Assembly (NCBI GenBank): GCA_017398165.1 | Contig: JAFQHB010000143.1 | Location: forward strand, 1 to 8,996 | DNA: 8,996 bases | Reading direction: 5' to 3' | From: Bacillota bacterium | GTDB taxonomy: Bacteria > Bacillota > Dehalobacteriia > UBA4068 > UBA4997 | In this document: one piece after another, positions 1 to 6,620 of the stretch | Layout: every line of letters starts with the position of its first letter | Numbering within the stretch: the first letter of the stretch is position 1 | Made by a program: the position numbers and the translations under genes | Notes under the pieces: model-generated | Seen by the model: only the letters and a program-made list of their open reading frames with translations | Told to the model about the DNA's origin: nothing | Databases searched by the model: none

Positions 1-1
1 C

Positions 2-781
2 GTCTATAACTATGACCGAAGCATCCCTATGGCGGGTCTTGTTGCATTCTTCGTTCAGATCCTGGCCCTGATCGGAAAGCGCAAGGGACTGGACGCCTGT
101 CTGGCAATCTTATTTACGCTGGTCTTTATCCTGTGTGTGGTTTTGCCTGCCCTGTACAACGGACATTCTGCTATGCTGATGGGACTCCTTACAGCGCTTC
201 TCTCGACGGCAGTGACGCTGATACTGCTGCACGGTCCCACCAAACAATGTCTGCTGGGCGTCGCCGCTACACTGCTGGGCGAACTGGCCGCGTGTCTGCT
301 GTTTGCCATCTGCTCCGGCAGCTTCCACCTGACCGGCTTTCAGACGGATGAAGCGGAAGGATTGCTGCTGATCGCACAAAGCACCGGGCTGGATATTCGG
401 ACGCTTCTTTTTGCCGCTGTTATGATATCCTCCGTCGGTGCGGTAATGGATGTGGCGGTGTCTATTCTATCCGCCCTGCGGGAGGTCGCTCTGGCCTCCA
501 AAAGTCCCGAATCCAAAGCTCTGTTTCACAGTGGTATAAACCTGGGGCGGGATATGATCGGGACAATGGGTAATACTCTGATCTTTGCATTTACCGGCGG
601 CGCGTTGACCACTATGCTGGTGTTCTTTTCCTATGGGATACAGTTTCACCAGTTACTGAGCTCCGATTATTTGACTGTGGAGCTGGCGCAAGGTCTGTGC
701 AGCACTGCGGCCGTGATTCTGACGGTTCCGGTGGCTTCTGCAATGGGGGCTGCCTTTTACGGCCAAAAGCATAAACGCTGA
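2..781 (+). CDS. YibE/F family integral membrane protein, 5' end outside window
   Basis: The frame is open from base 2 and gives 259 residues to a TGA stop. The ATG at 29 has no ribosome binding site, so it is probably internal and the true start lies upstream. About seven hydrophobic segments are visible (roughly residues 11-25, 32-51, 57-76, 84-104, 133-156, 186-210 and 229-252). The family signature is the GAVMDVAVSI stretch at 146-155 followed by GRDMIGTMGNTLI at 182-194, both typical of YibE/F proteins. Complete members are usually 350-400 residues, so roughly the N-terminal third is missing. The family is widespread in Bacillota and Actinobacteria and is suspected to be a transporter, but the substrate is unknown. 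The gene ends at a strong terminator facing the convergent CotH-like gene. Family assignment is fairly firm; function is not. Confidence 0.85.
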   Translation, partial: VYNYDRSIPMAGLVAFFVQILALIGKRKGLDACLAILFTLVFILCVVLPALYNGHSAMLMGLLTALLSTAVTLILLHGPTKQCLLGVAATLLGELAACLLFAICSGSFHLTGFQTDEAEGLLLIAQSTGLDIRTLLFAAVMISSVGAVMDVAVSILSALREVALASKSPESKALFHSGINLGRDMIGTMGNTLIFAFTGGALTTMLVFFSYGIQFHQLLSSDYLTVELAQGLCSTAAVILTVPVASAMGAAFYGQKHKR

Positions 782-838
782 ATTTCCAAGTAGCTATATG
801 CTCTCTGACCGGCCGGGAAATTCACCTGTCGGCACGGC

Positions 839-877
839 AAAAATTAAAGCCTCCCGTAGTGGGAGGCTTTAATTTTT
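839..877. terminator. Bidirectional rho-independent terminator between YibE/F and CotH/SLH genes
   Basis: A 17-base-pair perfect stem (839-855 with 861-877) closes a 5-base loop, GTAGT. The GC core is GCCTCCC/GGGAGGC. The flanks are A-rich on the left and T-rich on the right, so the hairpin is followed by a U tract when read from either strand. It sits between the + strand stop at 781 and the - strand stop at 895, and probably ends both convergent transcripts. Confidence 0.92.
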
Positions 878-894
878 ACCCGGTTGGTACAGGG

Positions 895-3597
895 CTATCT
901 GATGGTCATAAAATTCATAATGACCTGTGCGACCTCGGCGCGGGTGGCGGTGGCGGTCGGATTCAGCGTGCCGTTGCCTTCACCGCGGAGGATGCCTGTC
1001 TCGACTGCCCAGCGCATCGCGGGCATAGCCCAATCACTGATGCTGCTGCTGTCGGTGAAGCTGTTGAGGTCATAATCAGTGGTCGGCTCACTCATATAGC
1101 GGTACAGCATTGTAGCCAGTTCTTCGCGTGTGATGGCTGCCGTGGGGGCAGAGCCATCGGAGACATTATTGGCCACTGCCCAACTCAGGGCGGGCTGCTG
1201 CCAGTCCTCACCGTGCTGCGGGGTGGTATCCTGGCCGGCGATGCGGGCGAGAATGGTGAGGAACATCGCGCGTGTGGTGGCTTCATCAGAGCCGAAAGTA
1301 TCAGCACTGGTACCGCGGAGAATGCCGCGGGCCGAGGTAAATGCTACGGCATCGTGCTGCCAGGCGCTTTCTTTGATATCGGTAAAGGGGATGGCGTTAT
1401 CGGCGATGCGTATGGAGGCGTCATCATCAACGGTGAATTGGATGCCGTCAGCTGTCAGTCGGGTATCCCGGATGGGGGTGGCGGTACCGTCGGAATTGAG
1501 CATAATGGCGACGGTGCCGGGGGTGATATTGGCAAGGGGTACCTCGATACCAAGGGGAGAGGAGGAGCCGGTATCAATAGTGATGATGGAATCCAGCCCG
1601 TCCGGGATAGTCATAAGCTCGCCAATAGGCAGGGATATCGTTTGGCCGATATTCTGTGCTGAGGTGACGGTGGCTTTATTGAGTGCGATATGCGTCCGGG
1701 CAGTGTGCGAGCGTGTGATATCGCCGCCGGCACTAAGCGCAGTGATATAAGAATGTGTGGTGGACACCGTGCCGGTAGTGGATTTGACCGTGGATGGGTG
1801 CGATACCGTAATGGTAGTGCTGCCATCTGCGGCCAGGACGGTTTGTTTGGTGCTGCCGTCTTTACGGGTTTCGGTGATCGCCTGGCCGCCGCCGGGGATA
1901 GTGGTGGTCCGGCTGTCGGTTATCGCGGGGTCAAAGCTTTCTTTGAGTTTCTCCAGACGAAGTGTCAGCCAGATATTCAGGTCATCGGTGACGGTATAAT
2001 AGGTAGTGCCGTCGGCGCGCAGATGCCTTTTATCGGCGGGATCGCCGATCATAACAAAAGGCCACAGCTTGTAATTCATCGCGGCGTTATTGGTGAGCGT
2101 TGACTGATAGCTCTCGAATGCACCGCCCGGGGCTAACAGTAATTCGGTCATCGGGGCGAAGGTATCGGTAAAGTAAGCCTCGACAGCACTTTGGAAGCTG
2201 GGTATCTTGCCCAGAGCCTCGGCCAGATAGCGCAGCTTGATGAAGGTGCGGGAGGTATGGATCTGCTCGCTCCAGCCGTTGCCGCAGGTAAAATCCATAT
2301 CCCAGACCGGCCCTGCGTACATCAGCCCATCGGCATCTTTGTAAAAGTAGAAAGAGGAAACGTAGGCGTCGATATTCAGGCTGAGCTGATGGATAAGGTA
2401 GGTCTGCACCAGCGAATCAAGATCGCAGTATTCGTAATAATACTTGCCGGTGGTGGTATTGTAGCCGGTGTAGTTGCCGTTTTTATCCTGGGCGTAGACG
2501 GCGTCCTCAAACTCCTGATAGTATTCGCTGATGTATTCCAGCGCCTGTTGACCGCCGTATTCCGGGCTGCGCAGATTGACGCCCTTGCCCTTGGCGGTGT
2601 AGAATCCGTTGATTTCGTCGAATTTCTGATGGTTCAGCTCTATCAGGTAGCCGCCGGTGATATCGGCAGGCTCGGTGAGACCTGTGGTATAGGTATATTT
2701 CTGGCCGTAGCGGTTGGTACCCTCGGCAGTGGTGACGTCATCACCGTAATCTGCATTCAGGTCGGAGTAAGCGTCCTCCATATCGGTGATATCGATGCCG
2801 GTGCTGCCGACGGAGTTTTTCTCGCTGAGGAGGTAAACGCCGCGGTATTCACCGTCGTAATACAGATTGACCCAATCGCAGGATGGTGTGTAAGCCATAC
2901 CCAGATTACCTGCCAGATCTTTGAAGAGCTTGTCGCGCATCATAGCCGAATCGGCGTAATTGGCCAGCAGCACATAAGTCTTGACTTTTTCACCGATGCC
3001 CAGCAGGTCGGTTTTGGTGTCCAGCTTGATCTGATAGGCTTTCTTGGGATAATAGGTAAAGGAGGAATTGCCGCGGGCTTTTAATTGGGTCAGTGCACCG
3101 TCATAGATTACTTTGTCATCAGCCGAGATCAGCTTCATATCGGCAGTCGTGGCGTTGGCTTTGGCACTGTCTACAAAAGCACGTCCCTCAGCCGGATCAT
3201 CACTGCTGAGGTAGATAGTGGGTAGTTTGGAGCCCTCCATTATATAGAGCGGGGTGGCGCTGCCGTCTGCGGTGATGCTCTGCAGTGTATAGCGGGATTC
3301 ATCATCCCGGGCAGTGATGGTGGTCAGGTCAAAAACAGCATCGGCCGGAGTACTGCCTTTGCTGCCCTGCAGTGTGACAGGCCGATTATCACCGGTGAAA
3401 TGCAGAGAAATGTGGCTGATATCGGCGGAGGCCGGCAGGAAGAGATAAGTCTCGTCCTCGACCGTGACGGAGGTTATCTCGACGCCGTCTATCGTGGCTG
3501 CGGCGGTGGTGGCATTATCAGCCGCCAGCGCAGGAGCGCAGCCAAAAGAAGCGAGTGTGCAGGTGATGAGAGCTATTGACAGAAACTTTTTTATCAT
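895..3597 (-). CDS. Secreted CotH kinase-like protein with three C-terminal SLH domains
   Basis: The product has 900 residues. The ATG at 3597 is preferred to an in-frame one 22 codons upstream because an AGAAAGGA site lies about ten bases before it and a signal peptide follows directly (MIKKF, a hydrophobic core, then an APALA cleavage site near residue 25). Residues about 125-560 are a CotH domain. They include RGNSS at 175-179, PKKAYQIKL at 184-192, LLANYADSAMMRDKL at 210-224, LYYDGEYRGVYLLSEK at 245-260, and the GPVWDMDF motif at 429-436, whose acidic residues match the kinase-like active site. A Thr/Gly-rich linker with two DGST repeats (580-600) and a beta-rich spacer (about 630-735) follow. 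Three SLH repeats occupy about 737-790, 795-837 and 846-898, with TRAM, TREE and TRAE motifs. Spore-coat CotH phosphorylates coat proteins. This version is instead predicted to be held on secondary cell-wall polymer, and its substrate is unknown. It appears monocistronic. Confidence 0.9.
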   Translation of the reverse strand: MIKKFLSIALITCTLASFGCAPALAADNATTAAATIDGVEITSVTVEDETYLFLPASADISHISLHFTGDNRPVTLQGSKGSTPADAVFDLTTITARDDESRYTLQSITADGSATPLYIMEGSKLPTIYLSSDDPAEGRAFVDSAKANATTADMKLISADDKVIYDGALTQLKARGNSSFTYYPKKAYQIKLDTKTDLLGIGEKVKTYVLLANYADSAMMRDKLFKDLAGNLGMAYTPSCDWVNLYYDGEYRGVYLLSEKNSVGSTGIDITDMEDAYSDLNADYGDDVTTAEGTNRYGQKYTYTTGLTEPADITGGYLIELNHQKFDEINGFYTAKGKGVNLRSPEYGGQQALEYISEYYQEFEDAVYAQDKNGNYTGYNTTTGKYYYEYCDLDSLVQTYLIHQLSLNIDAYVSSFYFYKDADGLMYAGPVWDMDFTCGNGWSEQIHTSRTFIKLRYLAEALGKIPSFQSAVEAYFTDTFAPMTELLLAPGGAFESYQSTLTNNAAMNYKLWPFVMIGDPADKRHLRADGTTYYTVTDDLNIWLTLRLEKLKESFDPAITDSRTTTIPGGGQAITETRKDGSTKQTVLAADGSTTITVSHPSTVKSTTGTVSTTHSYITALSAGGDITRSHTARTHIALNKATVTSAQNIGQTISLPIGELMTIPDGLDSIITIDTGSSSPLGIEVPLANITPGTVAIMLNSDGTATPIRDTRLTADGIQFTVDDDASIRIADNAIPFTDIKESAWQHDAVAFTSARGILRGTSADTFGSDEATTRAMFLTILARIAGQDTTPQHGEDWQQPALSWAVANNVSDGSAPTAAITREELATMLYRYMSEPTTDYDLNSFTDSSSISDWAMPAMRWAVETGILRGEGNGTLNPTATATRAEVAQVIMNFMTIR

Positions 3598-3750
3598 AGC
3601 AGCAAGTTCCTTTCTGGACAGAAAAACAATATGGATTGAGCAGGGTGCAGACGCCAAATGCAAAATGAGCAGAATTCAGGATGCAGGCTGCGGCAACAAA
3701 GCCGGTGCTGATATGCCTTTATGCGGTATTCTGCGGGTCCGTTATTAGTA

Positions 3751-3779
3751 ATATTACACTATTATTCAGCAAAAAGCAA
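3751..3779 (-). promoter_or_regulatory. Candidate sigma-A promoter of the CotH/SLH gene
   Basis: On the minus strand TTGCTT (3779-3774) is followed after exactly 17 bases by TAATAT (3756-3751). It points at the CotH/SLH gene. Transcription would start near 3744, giving a leader of about 147 nucleotides before the ATG at 3597. I saw no recognisable riboswitch in that leader. Confidence 0.6.
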
Positions 3780-3859
3780 CATATATAGTGGTTTGGGTGA
3801 TAATGGCCGCAGTGCCTGCGATCGGCTGTGCCGCAGGTGGGGCGGTGAATGCCAACGAT

Positions 3860-3888
3860 TTGCAAAAAGGCGTGCTATTTGTTATACT
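3860..3888 (+). promoter_or_regulatory. Candidate sigma-A promoter of tatD
   Basis: TTGCAA (3860-3865) and TATACT (3883-3888) are separated by exactly 17 bases. This places the start of transcription near 3895, about 43 bases before the tatD ATG. It is divergent from the CotH/SLH promoter about 80 bases away. Confidence 0.7.
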
Positions 3889-3937
3889 GTTGGCAGTGAG
3901 CTGTAACGAAATTTTTTGACAGGAAGGTGTCCTGAAA

Positions 3938-4708
3938 ATGCTGCAATTATTTGATTCTCATTGTCATCTCGATGGACTGGGTGATAAACTGCCCGGGGTA
4001 TTGGAGCGGGCGGCTGCGGCCGGTGTAGTGGGGATGGCGACCATCGGCTGTGATTGGGAGTCCTCTCAGCGGGCGAGTGAGCTGGCGGCGGCGTACGATA
4101 ATATCACCTGTGCGGTGGGTTTTCATCCTTCGGATTCTCACGGGCTGGATGATAAGCGGTTTATTGAGCTGGGCGAGCTGGCATCGCGGCCGGAGGTGCG
4201 CGCAGTGGGCGAGATCGGTCTGGATTACTACTGGGATTCCACGCCGCGGGATATCCAGCAAAAGTGGTTTGTCGAGCAGATACACCTGGCCAGGGATCTG
4301 CACAAGCCTATCGTCATCCACGACAGAGAGGCGCACGGGGATCTTTTTGATATCGTCCGGCGCGAGAATGCCGGGGAGTTTGGCGGTATAATGCATTGCT
4401 TCTCGGGCAGCTGGGAGCTGGCGAAAGAGGCGCTGCGGATGAATTTTTATATCTCCTTTGCCGGGCCGCTGACCTATAAGAATGCGCGTGCCCTGCCGGA
4501 GGTGGCGGCACAGTGCCCGCTTGATCGGATATTGATCGAGACTGATACGCCGTATCTGGCGCCGGAGCCTTTGCGCGGCAAGCCGAATGAGCCGGCCAAC
4601 GTGCGCTATGTAGCAGCGAGGCTGGCGGAGATACGCAGGCTGGATATTGAGGAGATCGGTGCGGCTGTCACGCGGAATGCACGTCTTTTCTACGGTCTGG
4701 CGGAATGA
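3938..4708 (+). CDS. tatD: TatD family metal-dependent hydrolase
   Basis: A complete 256-residue protein, normal length for the family. The ATG is preceded by AGGAAGG at 3921-3927. The TIM-barrel metallohydrolase ligands are all present: HCH at 8-10 (the HxH motif), E92 in GEIGLDYY, H128 in VIHDREAH, H153 in MHCFSG and D203 in ETDTPYL. The closing PLRGKPNEP and NARLFYGL stretches are also typical. TatD proteins are cytoplasmic divalent-metal nucleases (3'-5' DNase/RNase activity in E. coli TatD) implicated in DNA repair and D-aminoacyl-tRNA deacylation in some species. The Bacillus counterpart is yabD, which lies just upstream of yabE, as here. The gene has its own promoter and a terminator about 180 bases downstream, so it is probably transcribed separately from the next gene. 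Confidence 0.95.
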   Translation: MLQLFDSHCHLDGLGDKLPGVLERAAAAGVVGMATIGCDWESSQRASELAAAYDNITCAVGFHPSDSHGLDDKRFIELGELASRPEVRAVGEIGLDYYWDSTPRDIQQKWFVEQIHLARDLHKPIVIHDREAHGDLFDIVRRENAGEFGGIMHCFSGSWELAKEALRMNFYISFAGPLTYKNARALPEVAAQCPLDRILIETDTPYLAPEPLRGKPNEPANVRYVAARLAEIRRLDIEEIGAAVTRNARLFYGLAE

Positions 4709-4890
4709 TAGTATGAAAATTTTGTCATTATGATCTGTGTTTTGTAGTGTATAAATATATAGTTAAGGTATATTGTTGCATATTAAGGCTGATTCAATCG
4801 TAGTAAACTCGTGGTAAAATAGTTGGTTTTCATTTGATAAATAATCCTTGATGCTATATTTATACAGTATGATATATTGAGTGTAACGGA
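4709..4890. other. AT-rich spacer after tatD with an imperfect palindrome
   Basis: This 180-base stretch is much richer in A and T than the flanking genes and holds no convincing reading frame; the longest ATG-started run after a usable context is a few codons. The only structure I see is an imperfect palindrome at 4855-4876 (arms TATATTTATAC and GTATGATATA), which could be an operator or chance in AT-rich DNA. No promoter of good quality was found in it. Confidence 0.35.
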
Positions 4891-4891
4891 G

Positions 4892-4919
4892 AAAGCAGAG
4901 CGATATTGCTCTGCTTTTT
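4892..4919 (+). terminator. Rho-independent terminator downstream of tatD
   Basis: A 10-base-pair stem (AAAGCAGAGC at 4892-4901 with GCTCTGCTTT at 4908-4917) closes a 6-base loop, GATATT, and is followed by a T run to 4919. It lies in the + orientation about 185 bases after the tatD stop and before the promoter of the YabE-like gene. Confidence 0.88.
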
Positions 4920-5086
4920 CTGACTTTTATCGTGCGATCCGGTATTAACAGGGGAGGTATTGTTTGCGGCTTTGTGGTGGGTTGGCGGGTAGTGTTTTTT
5001 TATGTGTCAAGTGGTATGTCCGGGCAGAAAACGCATATAATCAAGTGTATGAAGATGATGATTCCGGGGCTGCGGAGGCGGCTGAT
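4920..5086. other. Spacer upstream of the YabE-like gene promoter
   Basis: No gene of credible size is seen. A TATAAT hexamer sits at 5036-5041 but lacks a good -35 element at the right distance, so I prefer the consensus promoter just downstream. An AGGGGAGG sequence near 4950 is followed only by a reading frame of about ten codons. The whole tatD to YabE-like gap is therefore regulatory or empty. Confidence 0.4.
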
Positions 5087-5115
5087 TTGACAAATGGTGC
5101 GTATTAGGGTAAAAT
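5087..5115 (+). promoter_or_regulatory. Strong sigma-A promoter of the YabE-like gene
   Basis: A perfect TTGACA (5087-5092) is followed after exactly 17 bases by TAAAAT (5110-5115), a one-mismatch -10 box. Transcription should begin near 5121-5122, exactly where the GGCAG that opens the structured leader begins. This is the closest match to consensus in the window. Confidence 0.85.
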
Positions 5116-5120
5116 AGTAA

Positions 5121-5240
5121 GGCAGCAGGGTCGTTTTGGGCTCTCCGGTGGAGAGTCAGGTTCAAAGATGACCCTGCCCGGCAGGCATTGTGGGGATGCC
5201 CTGCCAAACGTGTATTTTTATGGAACTAAACGCATAAAAA
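5121..5240 (+). ncRNA. Candidate structured cis-regulatory leader RNA of the YabE-like gene
   Basis: Four helices can be drawn in the untranslated leader. P1 pairs GCAGGGTC (5125-5132) with GACCCTGC (5170-5177). Inside it P2 pairs CTCTCC (5141-5146) with GGAGAG (5150-5155) over a 3-base loop. P3 pairs GGCAGGCAT (5180-5188) with ATGCC-CTGCC (5196-5205) with one bulged C and a TGTGGGG loop. P4 pairs TTTTTATG (5215-5222) with CATAAAAA (5233-5240) and ends four bases before the Shine-Dalgarno. The heptamer CCCTGCC occurs twice (5172-5178 and 5199-5205), so the 5' strand of P1 could pair with either copy, which suggests alternative folds. I could not match it to a known riboswitch; it does not fit the c-di-AMP (ydaO) consensus found before some cell-wall hydrolase genes. 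The pairing is seen in sequence; regulation is inferred. Confidence 0.5.
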
Positions 5241-5243
5241 ACA

Positions 5244-5251
5244 AAAGGAGG
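5244..5251 (+). promoter_or_regulatory. Strong ribosome binding site deciding a TTG start
   Basis: AAAGGAGG lies nine bases before the TTG at 5261. The only in-frame ATG upstream (5168) falls inside leader helix P1 and lacks such a site, so this element fixes the start at TTG. Confidence 0.88.
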
Positions 5252-5260
5252 CGCGACAGC

Positions 5261-6232
5261 TTGTTTGCAAATACCAAGAGTAGAGGCAAGATAGTTTTTG
5301 TTGTTATATTGGCGCTGTTGATGAGCTTTGCCGTGGCAGCCTATGCTTTGACGGAGAAGAAGATCGATCTGGTGGATAACGGCAGCACGACTGTGATCAA
5401 GACCCATGCCGCTACTGTGGCTGATCTTTTGGCACAGCAGGGTATCGTGCTGGGGGATGAGGATACTGTGAGCCCGGCGGCGGATACCGAATTGACCGAC
5501 GGCGCGACGGTGCAGGTTTCGCGGGCTTTTGCTGTGGCGGTGTCGGCGGATTTCCAGACACAGAGCTTTTTGACGCAGCCGATAACGGTGGCGGAATTCC
5601 TGAGCAATAACGGCATCGAGGTAGGCGCGTGTGATTGGGTATCGCCCGCAGCGGATACTATTGTCAGCCCGGACACCGATATCGTCATCAATCGTATCAC
5701 TTACCGGCAGACGCAGACCAGCGAGGTCATCAAGCCGCAGCGGGTGCGTAAAGAGGATGCTTCGCTGAATACCGGGCAGAGCAGGGTGCTGACCCCCGGC
5801 GTCAACGGTGAGAGGGTTATCACCAATCTGATCACCTATAAAGACGGTGTACCGATAGATAAGCAGGAACTCAGCCGTGTTGTGGCCAAAGAGGCGCAAA
5901 ACGAGGTGCTGGCGGTCGGTACGCGCAAAGTCATCAGCCGCGGCGGCAAGGAGTATGCCTATAGCGATGTGCGTACTATGAAGGCTACCGCCTATACCCA
6001 CACCGGCAACAAAACTGCCAGCGGGACCTGGCCGGCGGCCGGATTTACCGTGGCGGTCGATCCTGATGTCATCCCGCTGGGTACGCTGATGTATGTGGAT
6101 GGCTACGGCTACGCCAAGGCTGAGGATACCGGCGGCAAGATCAAGGGCAACCGTATCGACATTTTCCTGAACACCGAGAAAGAATGTAAGAACTGGGGTG
6201 TGCGGAACGTGCGGGTATATATTCTGGATTAG
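5261..6232 (+). CDS. yabE: YabE/Rpf-like cell-wall protein: DUF348 x2, G5 and 3D domains
   Basis: A 323-residue protein read from a TTG start. Residues 9-29 form a membrane anchor or signal peptide. Two DUF348 ubiquitin-like repeats follow (about 35-88 and 93-146), each with a VADLL or VAEFL helix and a VSPAADT turn. A G5 domain spans about 148-222 and ends in EVLAVGTRK. The C-terminal 3D domain (about 238-323) has the three aspartates that name it: D267 in AVDPDVIPLG, D289 in AEDTGG and D300 in NRIDIF. 3D domains resemble the MltA/RpfB lytic transglycosylase fold, and this architecture is that of Bacillus YabE, a resuscitation-factor-like peptidoglycan hydrolase acting outside the membrane. 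Activity is inferred from family. It follows tatD as in Bacillus, but is transcribed from its own promoter through a structured leader and closed by its own terminator. Confidence 0.92.
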   Translation: MFANTKSRGKIVFVVILALLMSFAVAAYALTEKKIDLVDNGSTTVIKTHAATVADLLAQQGIVLGDEDTVSPAADTELTDGATVQVSRAFAVAVSADFQTQSFLTQPITVAEFLSNNGIEVGACDWVSPAADTIVSPDTDIVINRITYRQTQTSEVIKPQRVRKEDASLNTGQSRVLTPGVNGERVITNLITYKDGVPIDKQELSRVVAKEAQNEVLAVGTRKVISRGGKEYAYSDVRTMKATAYTHTGNKTASGTWPAAGFTVAVDPDVIPLGTLMYVDGYGYAKAEDTGGKIKGNRIDIFLNTEKECKNWGVRNVRVYILD

Positions 6233-6256
6233 TCGTATAAACAGGCGTGGTTTTAT

Positions 6257-6307
6257 AAAAAGAGCAGATCGAGGAGTGCGGCCCGGCAGGGTCGTGCTCT
6301 TTTTTTG
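6257..6307 (+). terminator. Rho-independent terminator after the YabE-like gene
   Basis: AAAAAGAGCA (6257-6266) pairs with TGCTCTTTTT (6295-6304), and the T run continues to 6306. The 28-base interior can form a smaller GCCC/GGGT hairpin, so the element is a two-tier stem. It starts about 25 bases after the stop codon. Confidence 0.85.
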
Positions 6308-6559
6308 CTGCTGCCAGATTTCTTGTTGCTACCAGATGTGGATATGGGTCGATATGTGTCAAAAAAATTTTCGGGGTGGGGTGAGAGGCGGTGTATGGGG
6401 CTGATGTGGGGCAGGCGTGGTGCAAACCGGGTGCAGCAGGGCGGCGGGTGGTGAGCAGCCTGCGCCGATGGCTGCGAAAATGCGGTGTGGTGTCGGCAGA
6501 CGGTATCCGCGGGGGAGGGAAAACCGTTTGCCGGGTGCTTACTAAATGTAGAAAAAATA
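6308..6559. other. Gene-free G-rich spacer with a possible G-quadruplex
   Basis: No convincing coding frame exists on either strand over about 250 bases. The + strand is strikingly G-rich: four GGGG tracts at 6373-6376, 6378-6381, 6397-6400 and 6408-6411 are separated by loops of 1, 15 and 7 bases, followed by more GGG runs to about 6450. This is compatible with a G-quadruplex, though the 15-base loop is long. In Bacillus the position after yabE is held by rnmV and ksgA; nothing here resembles them. Confidence 0.4.
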
Positions 6560-6588
6560 TTGAAATATTTTGCAAAATATGATAAAAT
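6560..6588 (+). promoter_or_regulatory. Candidate sigma-A promoter of the HD-GYP-like gene
   Basis: TTGAAA (6560-6565) and TAAAAT (6583-6588) are 17 bases apart. Transcription would start near 6595, downstream of the in-frame ATG codons at 6570 and 6579. Those cannot then be used, and translation must begin at the TTG at 6621. Confidence 0.75.
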
Positions 6589-6605
6589 CGACACAGCATA
6601 TAGTT

Positions 6606-6612
6606 GGGGGTG
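6606..6612 (+). promoter_or_regulatory. Ribosome binding site for a TTG start
   Basis: GGGGGTG lies eight bases before the TTG at 6621. It is the only purine-rich site in the short leader, and together with the promoter position it decides the start. Confidence 0.65.
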
Positions 6613-6620
6613 CAGTCATC

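Noticed and set aside
781..822. Inverted repeat AATTTCC/GGAAATT after the YibE/F stop
   Set aside because: A 7-base match with a 28-base loop and no T run; the strong hairpin at 839-877 explains termination better.
859..1662. Long + strand open frame of 267 codons opposite the CotH/SLH gene
   Set aside because: It is glycine-rich, low in recognisable motifs and exactly antisense to the well-supported SLH region; it starts inside the terminator and is a GC-driven shadow.
2191..3084. Second long + strand frame of 297 codons opposite the CotH domain
   Set aside because: Its valine and glycine-rich translation has no family resemblance, no ribosome binding site, and lies over conserved CotH codons.
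3533..3544. Possible lipoprotein cysteine (Cys20) in the CotH/SLH signal peptide
   Set aside because: The preceding residues Ser-Phe-Gly do not fit a lipobox (Leu-Ala/Ser-Gly/Ala), and a clear APALA signal peptidase I site follows.
5121..5240. c-di-AMP (ydaO) or c-di-GMP riboswitch
   Set aside because: The conserved sequence blocks of these classes are not found; only a generic structured leader can be claimed.
5168..5260. ATG at 5168 as start of the YabE-like protein
   Set aside because: It lies in a leader helix, has no ribosome binding site, and adds 31 residues before the natural signal segment; the TTG at 5261 has a strong site.
6310..6337. Near-repeat GCTGCCAGAT and GCTACCAGAT, 18 bases apart
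   Set aside because: Only two short imperfect copies; no CRISPR-like periodicity or attachment-site context.
6570..6620. ATG at 6570 or 6579 as start of the HD-GYP-like protein
   Set aside because: Both lie within a good promoter, upstream of its expected transcription start, and lack a Shine-Dalgarno sequence.
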